7,581 bases of DNA from Methylothermaceae bacterium (GTDB lineage Bacteria > Pseudomonadota > Gammaproteobacteria > Methylococcales > Methylothermaceae), in assembly GCA_027024125.1 (NCBI GenBank), contig JALVSV010000036.1:1-7581 (forward strand), written 5' to 3'. The first letter of the stretch is position 1; each line of letters begins with the position of its first letter. The notes below the pieces were generated by a model. It saw nothing but the letters and a program-made list of their open reading frames with translations. It did not search any database and was not told the DNA's origin. A program made the position numbers and the translations under genes. Shown here in pieces: positions 1 through 5,935 of the stretch.

Positions 1-189
1 GCTCCAGTCTTCTGTAGCAGCCAGGTCTTGTGTTTGTTCCATTAGCTTCTTCAGGCCACGTTGCAGGTTGGTGACGTGATCACCGTCTCCAAGGGTCTGA
101 TCCAATTGAGTGACTTCTTCGGCATTGACCTCGATAACGTCTGAGGTGGCCTGAATGAGATCGGGCAGGATAGCAGGTGTCAATGGCAT
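1..189 (-). CDS. dhaL: DAK2-domain protein, DhaL-like (N-terminal part, runs off the left edge)
   Basis: The visible 63 codons encode the N-terminus of a DAK2-domain protein, the fold of the ADP/ATP-binding L subunit of dihydroxyacetone kinase. The diagnostic stretch is LDQTLGDGDHVTNLQRG at about residues 34-50. Its Asp/Asp/His cluster matches the DhaL motif LDxxIGDGDHGxN, whose acidic residues bind the Mg ions that hold the nucleotide. Two positions differ from the textbook motif: Val replaces the Gly after DGDH, and Leu replaces Met after Asn. It may therefore be a DhaL-like DAK2 protein rather than the subunit of a classical PTS-dependent kinase. The start is supported by AAGGAG eight bases upstream (minus strand; 198-203 on plus). 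It is divergent from the gene at 290. The DhaK partner, if any, is not in the window. Confidence 0.77.
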   Translation of the reverse strand, partial: MPLTPAILPDLIQATSDVIEVNAEEVTQLDQTLGDGDHVTNLQRGLKKLMEQTQDLAATEDWS

Positions 190-277
190 GGAAGTATCTC
201 CTTGTGGTATTGATACGAAATGCTCATGTGTTGGGGCGGTATAGCGAGTAGAATAGCCAATGAGTTGTTTGTTTGGC

Positions 278-283
278 AGGAGG
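278..283 (+). promoter_or_regulatory. Ribosome binding site for the DUF2892 gene
   Basis: A perfect AGGAGG lies six bases before the ATG at 290. It decides that start over the in-frame upstream ATG at 260, which has no such site and would add ten residues that do not look like the family. Confidence 0.8.
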
Positions 284-289
284 ACAGCG

Positions 290-490
290 ATGACCATAGA
301 TCGAATCGTATTTGCCGTGGCAGGAACCATGATCCTCGTGTCCGTATTGCTGGCAGTCTTTCATGACCAGCGCTGGCTGTGGCTGACGGCATTCGTCGGC
401 GCGAATATGCTCCAGTCCGCATTCACCGGATTCTGTCCCTTGGCGATACTGCTGAAAAAATTGGGCAAGCAGCCTGGGCCTGCATTTTAA
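290..490 (+). CDS. DUF2892 / YgaP-like inner membrane protein
   Basis: A 66-residue protein made almost entirely of two hydrophobic helices, about residues 7-23 and 28-45, with a short basic C-terminus (KKLGK). The sequence [22 protein letters not shown] followed by LKKLG is the signature of the DUF2892/YgaP transmembrane domain family. Family members occur alone, as here, or fused to a rhodanese domain as in E. coli YgaP. No rhodanese domain is present, so only the membrane module can be assigned. Cys49 in the TGFCP motif is typical of the family. The biochemical role of stand-alone members is not established. The gene converges with the secreted Met-rich protein on the other strand, and the two stop codons overlap within TTAA at 487-490. 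Confidence 0.88.
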   Translation: MTIDRIVFAVAGTMILVSVLLAVFHDQRWLWLTAFVGANMLQSAFTGFCPLAILLKKLGKQPGPAF

Positions 491-870
491 TAACCGTCGC
501 AGATATGCCGCTGTTTCAACTCCTTTTCTGACGGCAGGTTGGTTTGCGGCATCATCCCCTGCATCATCTTGCCGCACGCCTGCATTTTTTGCATTTCCTT
601 GTTGGCTGCCATCTCCCGTCCAAACTCAATGGCACGTTTCTGTGCCTGATCCCGCCTACCGGCCTGACACAGGCTTTTGATCTGTCGTTCGACCTCCTGT
701 GCTTTCGACGCCATGGCTTCCACGGCTGATTGATCAATACGACTCATGCATTCCTGCATTTTCCGGGCATTCTCCATCATCTTTTGCATGTCCTGCTGGC
801 TCATTACCGGCGGTTGAGCAGTGGCCACGATGGGGAGACAGAGGAAAATCGACGGAAGAAGCTTTGTCAT
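487..870 (-). CDS. Secreted Met-rich, Cys-containing hypothetical protein
   Basis: I do not recognise this 127-residue protein. It starts with a clear Sec signal peptide ([18 protein letters not shown], probable cleavage near residue 18), so it should be periplasmic or secreted. The mature part is mostly charged helix and unusually rich in methionine, about 14 of 109 residues. It has four cysteines at about 41, 68, 99 and 124. A motif recurs at both ends: MQKM-x5-KMxxCM at 28-42 and MQKM-x4-KMMxxMM at 93-107. Met/Cys clusters in a periplasmic protein could bind soft metals such as copper, but this is only inference. I chose the ATG at 870 because GGAG lies nine bases before it. The in-frame ATG at 885 overlaps that site and would put charged residues before the signal peptide. 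The gene is divergent from the decarboxylase at 954. Confidence 0.82.
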   Translation of the reverse strand: MTKLLPSIFLCLPIVATAQPPVMSQQDMQKMMENARKMQECMSRIDQSAVEAMASKAQEVERQIKSLCQAGRRDQAQKRAIEFGREMAANKEMQKMQACGKMMQGMMPQTNLPSEKELKQRHICDGY

Positions 871-953
871 GGTTTCGTGCTCCATTTGCTACCCAAGGAA
901 TGGGTTGTTAGAGTTTTTGTCAAAATACAAACAGCCGATATCTGGTGAAACTC

Positions 954-2270
954 ATGTTAACACGACGCAGGTTTCTGGGTTATAGCGCCACTGGAATCCT
1001 GACCGCCGCTTCAGGATGCCGGCCTTTGGATTTCGAGCAGTTGTCCGGGCAGGACGTGCACGTTCCGGTTTCCCAGCCATCGCTCAGGGAAAAGGGGGAG
1101 ATTGCAAGACGGAAACATCAATTCCTGGGTTATCCAGTCAATATGAATACCCCGCCGGACGAGTTCTTCTTGTGGCGGCAGCAGTTGAGATCGGTGGGAA
1201 TTGGTGACTTTGCCTACAATAACGTGGGCATTCCTTTCAAGCACAGTCCCATTCCTTTCAATACCCATGATTTCGAAAGAGAGCTTATCCTGCGTTTTGG
1301 AGAGATCTATGGCTTTTCCCCTGCCGATACCTGGGGCTTCCTCTCCCATAGTGGCACCGACAGCAACATGCACGGGATGTACATGGGCAGAACGATTCTG
1401 AAAAGCCGTACCGGTGAGGTGCCCAAATGTTATTTCACCAAGGAAGCCCACTATTCGATCCAGATTCTGCGCGATCTGCTGGGACTTGAGACTGTGTACG
1501 TGGATACTCTGCCCGATGCCAGCATGGATCCTGAGGACCTGAGGCGAAAGCTTGCAGATCATCCTGACCATCCGGCCCTGGTGGTTGCCACGATCGGAAC
1601 GACCTTCAAGGGGGCGATCGACCCGGTGGATCGGATTCAGAAAGCATTGCAGGAAAGGGAGAGTTATCTGCATCTGGATGCGGCGTTGTTTGGTGGCTAT
1701 CTTCCCCATACGTCTGGGAGAGGAGAAGTACTCCATGTCTCACCACAAGATCCCGGACGGATCCGCTATGACTCCATTGCGGTGTCCTGCCACAAATTTT
1801 TTGGTTTTCCATCGCCCGCGGGCCTGTTTATCACCACCCAAAGCATTTTCGAAGAGTTCAACCAACAGTACAGCCGGATCCATGATCCAGAATACATCGG
1901 TCACGTGCCAGGAACGATCACCTGTTCCAGGGATGCGGTCAAGCCCGCTGAATTTTATTTTTTCTCGAGCCCGGAGTCGATCGCCAGGCAGGCCGAGGAT
2001 GCCCATGCCGTCTTGTATCATACGGATTATCTGCTGGATCAGCTTCAGAGCCGTTTCCCTGATTTGCATTCCCACCGCGTCAATGACCTTTCCAATACCA
2101 TTTTTTTCAAGAATCCTGGCCAGTGGGTGGTGGAGAAATATTCGTTGGCGACCATGCATCTGGAGATCGACGGGGTGACACAGGACTATGCGCATGTGGT
2201 GGTGATGCCCCATGTGGATAGAAAGCTTTTGACCGAATTCCTGACCGATCTCGATCAGGCGGCATCATGA
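954..2270 (+). CDS. PLP-dependent decarboxylase, histidine decarboxylase-like, with Tat signal
   Basis: A 438-residue group II pyridoxal-5'-phosphate decarboxylase. It resembles bacterial PLP-type histidine decarboxylase (Morganella type) over its whole length. Landmarks are TWGFLSHSGTDSNMHG (about 126-141), the PLP-stacking His166 in KEAHYS, GTTFKGAID, Asp242 in LDAALFGG (salt bridge to the PLP nitrogen), and the Schiff-base Lys281 in SCHKFFG. The C-terminus also matches, around QWVVEKYSLAT. All catalytic residues are present, so an active amino-acid decarboxylase is likely; histidine as substrate is inferred. About 50 residues precede the conserved domain. They begin TRRRFLG, then a hydrophobic stretch, then AASGC. 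This is a twin-arginine signal with a possible lipobox at Cys22. Tat exports folded, cofactor-loaded proteins, so a periplasmic or lipid-anchored PLP enzyme is predicted, which is unusual. Start: ATG at 954 behind a weak GGTGA; GTG at 945 is the alternative and adds three residues. Confidence 0.86.
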   Translation: MLTRRRFLGYSATGILTAASGCRPLDFEQLSGQDVHVPVSQPSLREKGEIARRKHQFLGYPVNMNTPPDEFFLWRQQLRSVGIGDFAYNNVGIPFKHSPIPFNTHDFERELILRFGEIYGFSPADTWGFLSHSGTDSNMHGMYMGRTILKSRTGEVPKCYFTKEAHYSIQILRDLLGLETVYVDTLPDASMDPEDLRRKLADHPDHPALVVATIGTTFKGAIDPVDRIQKALQERESYLHLDAALFGGYLPHTSGRGEVLHVSPQDPGRIRYDSIAVSCHKFFGFPSPAGLFITTQSIFEEFNQQYSRIHDPEYIGHVPGTITCSRDAVKPAEFYFFSSPESIARQAEDAHAVLYHTDYLLDQLQSRFPDLHSHRVNDLSNTIFFKNPGQWVVEKYSLATMHLEIDGVTQDYAHVVVMPHVDRKLLTEFLTDLDQAAS

Positions 2271-2271
2271 T

Positions 2272-2754
2272 TTAGTCAGAAGGGGATCGAGCTGCCACAT
2301 CCTTCTTTTTCGAGGTGCTGAACCAATAAAACAACAATCCGAAGACACCCACGACCGGTAACAGGATATTGGTCAAATGCCATAACCAGTTTGGCACACG
2401 AGTCACGAAACCCCGCAGGACCCGCTTCTCCCTGGTGAATTCATGAGGCAGAAAACACAGTGTGTAGGTGTAATGGTGGCTGTCGAGGGCGTAGCATTTC
2501 GCTCTTTCCTTTTTGTAGGCATGGGAGAAGTCGGCTTTGATCGTGAAGTCGTCATAGACCGATTTGAGTACATGTAAACCAGCCCACCTCCTTTGTTGTT
2601 GCTCCACTATGTCCTCTTCGAATTTGAAGCTGTAGTTGATGCCCGTTTGCCTCACTGTATAGGGGATATCTTCATAAACATGTTTTTCTTTGGCGGTGGT
2701 TTGAGTGGAGATGGCTGAAAAGGCCAGGGTGAGCAAGGCTGCTATGAATCTCAT
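2272..2754 (-). CDS. Exported single-pass membrane hypothetical protein
   Basis: Not recognised. The 160 residues show a Sec signal peptide (MRFIAALLTLAFSAISTQTTA, cleavage near 21) and a soluble domain of about 100 residues. A hydrophobic helix follows at about 124-146 (WLWHLTNILLPVVGVFGLLF), then a basic tail with three lysines. This predicts a type I topology: N-terminal domain in the periplasm, short tail in the cytoplasm. The exported domain has many aromatic residues and exactly two cysteines (about 87 and 100), which could form a disulfide. A G-rich Shine-Dalgarno (six G, eight bases upstream) supports the start. It lies downstream of the phosphoribosyltransferase on the same strand after 97 bases. 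Its stop codon is one base from that of the convergent decarboxylase. No function can be assigned. Confidence 0.8.
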   Translation of the reverse strand: MRFIAALLTLAFSAISTQTTAKEKHVYEDIPYTVRQTGINYSFKFEEDIVEQQQRRWAGLHVLKSVYDDFTIKADFSHAYKKERAKCYALDSHHYTYTLCFLPHEFTREKRVLRGFVTRVPNWLWHLTNILLPVVGVFGLLFYWFSTSKKKDVAARSPSD

Positions 2755-2790
2755 GTTTTCGTCCCCCCATGGGCAAGATTGAGTCGTCAG

Positions 2791-2823
2791 AAACCTGCTT
2801 TCGTAGTCATGAGACCCAGGTTT
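2791..2823 (-). other. Stem-loop between phosphoribosyltransferase and membrane protein genes
   Basis: AAACCTG and CAGGTTT form a perfect 7-base-pair stem with a 19-base loop. It lies in the 97-base gap after the phosphoribosyltransferase stop. There is no T-run after it in the direction of transcription, so it is not a convincing intrinsic terminator. It could be an mRNA processing or stability element, or chance. Confidence 0.25.
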
Positions 2824-2851
2824 GCACCGGTTGTTCGCCGCTGTTCCGGTT

Positions 2852-3490
2852 TCAGGATTCGGTGGGCGATTCGCGTAGCAGTTCCATCACCTCTTCGTCA
2901 GTGACTTCGCCGAAATCCACATAAAACTGTCCGACCGCATAGAAGCTTTCCGGGGTGTGCAGGCACACCAGTTCGTCGCATAGCGGGCGAATTTTTTCCA
3001 GTGTGTCTGGTGGGGCAACGGGAACCGCACACACCAATTTTTGGGGATCCTTGGCCCGGATAGCATGTAGTGCTGCGATCATGGTCGAGCCTGTCGCCAG
3101 CCCATCGTCGATCACGATGACGATGCGATCCTTTGGGTCCCTGGGTGGGCGCGATGGGGTGTACCTGGCTCTCCGGGCCTGAATGGTGGCCAATTCCTGC
3201 TCTTTCAGCCGCTCGACGTAGTCGTCGTCTATTCCCATCGATTTGGCCCATGGGGCCAGGTACACCCATCCGGTCTCGTCCACCGCACCGATGGCAAATT
3301 CCGGATTGCCGGGGGCGCCCAGTTTGCGTACCAGCACCACGTCCAATTCGCCGTCCAGGGCTTCGGCCACCACTTTGCCCATGGGTACGGCGCCGCGGGG
3401 AATGGCGAGTATCAGTGGATTTTTCCCCCGGTATTGGGACAAGGCTTCGGCCAGTTGCTGCGCCGCTTCGTGTCGGTTGGCGAAGATCAT
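2852..3490 (-). CDS. Orphan type I phosphoribosyltransferase family protein
   Basis: A 212-residue protein of the 'predicted phosphoribosyltransferase' family (COG1926 type). The 13-residue PRPP-binding motif is clear at about 123-136 (IVIVIDDGLATGS): hydrophobic strand, DD, then the phosphate loop TGST. An N-terminal strand-loop IPRGAVPMG (about 30-38) and LVRKLGAPGNPEFAIGAV (53-70) are typical of this family. The region after residue 75 is the hood, where the acceptor base would bind, and gives no clear substrate. Members occur alone, as here, or fused to hydrolase domains; their acceptor is generally unknown. The start is supported by GGAG seven bases upstream. It is divergent from umuDC, sharing a promoter region of about 95 bases, and upstream of the exported membrane protein gene. 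A salvage or nucleotide-repair role is possible but not shown. Confidence 0.88.
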   Translation of the reverse strand: MIFANRHEAAQQLAEALSQYRGKNPLILAIPRGAVPMGKVVAEALDGELDVVLVRKLGAPGNPEFAIGAVDETGWVYLAPWAKSMGIDDDYVERLKEQELATIQARRARYTPSRPPRDPKDRIVIVIDDGLATGSTMIAALHAIRAKDPQKLVCAVPVAPPDTLEKIRPLCDELVCLHTPESFYAVGQFYVDFGEVTDEEVMELLRESPTES

Positions 3491-3517
3491 AGCGTTTCTC
3501 CACGGATGTTTGTCGAT

Positions 3518-3546
3518 AAAAAGGCTTGTCTTTGGGGCGCCTTTTT
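3518..3546. repeat. A-tract/T-tract inverted repeat in the divergent umuD promoter region
   Basis: AAAAAGGC (3518-3525) and GCCTTTTT (3539-3546) are perfect inverted copies around a 13-base spacer. The layout resembles a bidirectional intrinsic terminator but has only three G:C pairs. It sits between two divergent genes, where termination of read-through is not expected. It could act as an operator, a leader hairpin or a minor terminator. Confidence 0.4.
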
Positions 3547-3569
3547 GATTAATGTATCAGAAATCAAAA
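3543..3569. promoter_or_regulatory. Cluster of ATCARAA half-sites, possible umuDC operator
   Basis: Three related 7-mers lie together: TTTTGAT (3543-3549, inverted), ATCAGAA (3556-3562) and ATCAAAA (3563-3569). The first two form a near-palindrome with a 6-base spacer; the last two are a direct tandem repeat. The same place contains TTG-N10-CAG (3545-3560), the closest thing to a LexA box, but its left half lacks the C of CTG. A weak -35-like TTGTCT (3526-3531) lies upstream. The position fits control of umuDC and supports the downstream umuD start at 3585. Confidence 0.35.
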
Positions 3570-3584
3570 GCAACCAGTGATGTC

Positions 3585-4157
3585 ATGACACGGAACGCTT
3601 CCAATCAACACGGTGGCCGCCGTCCCGGTGCCGGTCGCAAACCCGGTTCTGGGCCCTACGGGGAGCCGACCCGGCCGGTGCGGGTGCCGGTCAGCCTGGT
3701 GCCTACTGTACGGTCGTGGCTGACCAATGTGGGAAGGCATCGCGCCCAGAGCTTCACCCGATCTCCAACCGTGCTTCCCCTGCCTTTGTACGGTTCCCGC
3801 ATCGCTGCCGGATTTCCTTCCCCGGCCGACGATCACCAAGAGGACAGTCTCGACCTCAATGCGCATCTGGTCAAGCACCCGGCAGCCACGTTTTTCGTTC
3901 GGGTGGAAGGAGATTCGATGACCGGGGCCGGGATCCATCACGGAGATCTTCTGGTGGTCGATCGCGCTTTGGAACCCAAGCCGGGAGACATCGTGGTGGC
4001 GGTGGTCGATGGTGAGTTGACCGTCAAGCGACTGGAGGCCAGGGATGGGCGCTTGTGGTTGATGCCGGAAAATCCTGACTATCCGCCACTGGAGATCCGG
4101 GAAGGGACGGAGTTTCTGATCTGGGGTGTGGTCGCCCACGCAGTACGATCGTTCTGA
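3585..4157 (+). CDS. umuD: UmuD, self-cleaving subunit of DNA polymerase V
   Basis: A 190-residue LexA-type S24 peptidase. The core aligns well with E. coli UmuD: the cleavage site Ala75-Gly76 in IAAGFPSP, the nucleophile Ser111 in GDSM, and the general base Lys148 in [10 protein letters not shown]. RecA filaments on single-stranded DNA would stimulate self-cleavage to UmuD', which joins UmuC as the translesion polymerase. Unlike E. coli UmuD (139 residues), about 50 extra residues precede the cleavage region. They include [20 protein letters not shown] followed by RVPVSLV, a basic Gly/Pro-rich segment known in other UmuD/LexA-like proteins that may touch DNA; it would be lost on cleavage. 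I prefer ATG 3585 because ATG 3552 lies inside the operator-like repeats and neither has a good Shine-Dalgarno; 3552 would add 11 residues. The stop overlaps the umuC start by one base (TGATG), so the two are translationally coupled. Confidence 0.93.
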   Translation: MTRNASNQHGGRRPGAGRKPGSGPYGEPTRPVRVPVSLVPTVRSWLTNVGRHRAQSFTRSPTVLPLPLYGSRIAAGFPSPADDHQEDSLDLNAHLVKHPAATFFVRVEGDSMTGAGIHHGDLLVVDRALEPKPGDIVVAVVDGELTVKRLEARDGRLWLMPENPDYPPLEIREGTEFLIWGVVAHAVRSF

Positions 4158-5431
4158 TGTTTGCCTTGGTCGACTGCAATAATTTTTATGCCTCCTGTGA
4201 GCGGGTGTTTCAGCCAAAGCTGGAGGGGTGGCCGGTGGTGGTACTCTCCAATAACGACGGTTGTGTGATTGCCCGCAGCCAGGAGGCCAAGGCTCTGGGG
4301 ATCCCCATGGGAGCCCCCTGTTTCAGGATCGAACGGCTGCTGCAACGCCAAGGTGTTGCCGTGTTTTCCTCCAATTATGCCCTCTATGGTGACCTGTCAC
4401 GGCGGGTGATGCAGGTGCTGGCAGAATCGGCTCCCGGCATCGAGATCTATTCCATCGACGAGTGTTTTCTCGATCTGACGGGGCTTTCCTGTGATTTGAC
4501 CAGACATGCTCTGGAGGTCGTCCGGACCGTACGCCGCTGGACCGGGATCCCGGTTTCCATCGGTATCGCTCCCACCAAGACTCTGGCCAAGATCGCCAAC
4601 CGCCTGGCCAAGCATGGGTTGGGGCCCTCTGGTCCGGTGTTGGAATGGTCCAGGTTGCCGGCCCCTGAGGATGAGATATTGGCTGGGGTGGCGGTCGAGG
4701 ACATATGGGGTGTCGCTTCGCGTTGGGGGGAGCGACTGCGCACATTCGGGATCGACAATGCCAAGGCTCTGCGCGAGGCCGATCCGAAGCGGTTGCGCAG
4801 GCACTTCGGGGTGGTGATGGAACGGATCATATGGGAACTTAGGGGTGTCTCCTGTATCCCGATCGAGCTGCAGCCGCCCAAGCGCAGGCAGATCCTGACT
4901 TCGCGCAGCTTTGGCCGCAAACTCAAGTGTTTCGACGAGCTACGGGCGGCGGTGACCGCTTTTGCTGTCCGCGCCGGTGAGAAACTCAGGAGCCAGGAAC
5001 TCGGTGCCCAGGCACTGTGTGTCTTCATTCACACCAGCCCCTTCGATCCCAACCAACCGTACTATGCCAATTCCGCCACTATTGCCTTCGCCAATCCGGT
5101 TTGTGACTCAGGCGCTCTGATCCACAGCGCAGTGACGGGGCTTGGACGGATCTTCCGCCCCGGCCTTGCCTATCAAAAGGCCGGAGTGATGCTGCTCGAT
5201 CTGGTACCAGAGAGTGCCAGTCAGGTGACGTTGTTTGGAGAGGCCCAGCGCCAGCCGGACCGCTCTCGACGTCTGATGCAGGTGTTGGACCGGATCAACC
5301 GGCGTCACGGCCGCCATGCGATTCGCTATGCAGGGGAAGTCCTGAGCGGCAATTGGCACATGCGTCAGCTGCGCAAGTCGCCTGCCTATACGACCCGCTG
5401 GCAGGATCTGCCAAAGGTATGGGCGGGTTGA
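4157..5431 (+). CDS. umuC: UmuC, catalytic subunit of error-prone DNA polymerase V
   Basis: A 424-residue Y-family DNA polymerase, nearly the same length as E. coli UmuC (422). Metal-binding and catalytic residues are intact: Asp6 in [15 protein letters not shown], and Asp101-Glu102 in [10 protein letters not shown]. Tyr11 sits at the steric-gate position. Other family marks are [15 protein letters not shown] (27-41), SSNYALYGD (71-79) and [18 protein letters not shown] (135-152). [15 protein letters not shown] is the helix-hairpin-helix of the thumb region. The little-finger domain has SRSFGRKL (249-256) and [20 protein letters not shown] at 356-360 matches the beta-clamp-binding pentapeptide (QLNLF in E. 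coli). The gene starts within the umuD stop, so UmuD and UmuC are made from one mRNA. It has no frameshift or missing motif and should be functional in damage-induced mutagenesis. Confidence 0.96.
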   Translation: MFALVDCNNFYASCERVFQPKLEGWPVVVLSNNDGCVIARSQEAKALGIPMGAPCFRIERLLQRQGVAVFSSNYALYGDLSRRVMQVLAESAPGIEIYSIDECFLDLTGLSCDLTRHALEVVRTVRRWTGIPVSIGIAPTKTLAKIANRLAKHGLGPSGPVLEWSRLPAPEDEILAGVAVEDIWGVASRWGERLRTFGIDNAKALREADPKRLRRHFGVVMERIIWELRGVSCIPIELQPPKRRQILTSRSFGRKLKCFDELRAAVTAFAVRAGEKLRSQELGAQALCVFIHTSPFDPNQPYYANSATIAFANPVCDSGALIHSAVTGLGRIFRPGLAYQKAGVMLLDLVPESASQVTLFGEAQRQPDRSRRLMQVLDRINRRHGRHAIRYAGEVLSGNWHMRQLRKSPAYTTRWQDLPKVWAG

Positions 5432-5509
5432 AAGAGATTATTTTTGTATCCCCGTAATAGAGGTAGTAATGTGTGAATGGTTTGATAACCGGACTGAGGG
5501 GAACGAAGA

Positions 5510-5917
5510 ATGACCATAGAATTGAATGCCTTGATCGGGATGACTCCGGAAGTGGAACAGAAGCTCAGGGAGGCAGGCATCAACAATAGTGATCAGCTTT
5601 TGGATGCGACTAAGACTCCCAGGCAAAGACAGGCTTTGGCAAAACAGGTAGGGGCTTCTGCCCGGGATATTCTGGAGCTGGCCAACCGTGCGGATCTTGC
5701 CAGAGTCAAGGGGATTGGCTCGGCCTATTCCAATTTACTGGAAAAAGCAGGGGTCGATACGGTCAAGGAACTGGCCACCAGACGCCCGGAAAACCTGCAT
5801 AAAAAAATTCTGGAAATCAATGAGCAAGAAAATCTGGTCAAGCAGCCTCCGAATTTGGCCCAAGTGGAAAGCTGGGTTGAGGAAGCAAAGCAGTTGCCGA
5901 AAGTGCTGGAATATTAA
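5510..5917 (+). CDS. DUF4332 protein with helix-hairpin-helix-like repeats
   Basis: A 135-residue protein of the DUF4332 family. Two helix-hairpin-helix-like units are visible: LIGMTPEVEQKLREAGINNS at 8-27, and LARVKGIGSAYSNLLEKAGV at 63-82, continuing into DTVKELATR. The second is the family hallmark (KGIG-x-Y-x-x-LLE-x-AGVDTV). The C-terminal part, NLHKKILEINEQENLV followed by SWVEEAKQL, is also typical. No signal peptide or membrane segment is present, so it is cytoplasmic. Such folds often bind DNA or proteins non-specifically; the family's role is unknown. GAGGGG eight bases upstream supports the start. The 78 bases after umuC hold no clear terminator or strong promoter. It is the first gene of a tight three-gene unit with the DUF937 and LysM genes. 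Confidence 0.86.
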   Translation: MTIELNALIGMTPEVEQKLREAGINNSDQLLDATKTPRQRQALAKQVGASARDILELANRADLARVKGIGSAYSNLLEKAGVDTVKELATRRPENLHKKILEINEQENLVKQPPNLAQVESWVEEAKQLPKVLEY

Positions 5918-5935
5918 CAAAATGAGGAATCTATC

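Noticed and set aside
249..254. TAGAAT resembling a -10 box upstream of the DUF2892 gene
   Set aside because: No acceptable -35 sequence at 16-18 bases upstream and no extended -10.
917..944. Promoter-like TTGTCA (917-922) and TATCTG (939-944) before the decarboxylase
   Set aside because: The -10 matches only three of six consensus bases and leaves almost no leader before the start; too weak to annotate.
1011..1736. Long open frame of 241 codons on the minus strand, inside the decarboxylase gene
   Set aside because: It is fully antisense to a well-conserved enzyme, has no family resemblance and no convincing start context; a by-product of codon use.
1552..2178. 208-codon plus-strand frame within the decarboxylase gene
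   Set aside because: Out of frame with the conserved enzyme, and its composition is rich in Arg, Ser, Cys and Trp as expected for a shadow frame.
2898..3503. 201-codon minus-strand frame overlapping the phosphoribosyltransferase
   Set aside because: Its low-complexity Arg/Gly-rich translation indicates an alternative frame of the true gene.
3545..3560. Canonical LexA box upstream of umuD
   Set aside because: Only TTG-N10-CAG is present; the left half lacks CTG and flanks match poorly, so it is recorded only as part of a possible operator.
3564..4217. 217-codon minus-strand frame opposite umuD
   Set aside because: The real gene on the other strand has all UmuD landmarks; this frame shows no domain.
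5432..5509. Terminator or strong promoter between umuC and the DUF4332 gene
   Set aside because: Only a four-base-pair hairpin (GGTT/AACC) and weak -10-like words are seen; nothing supports a definite call.
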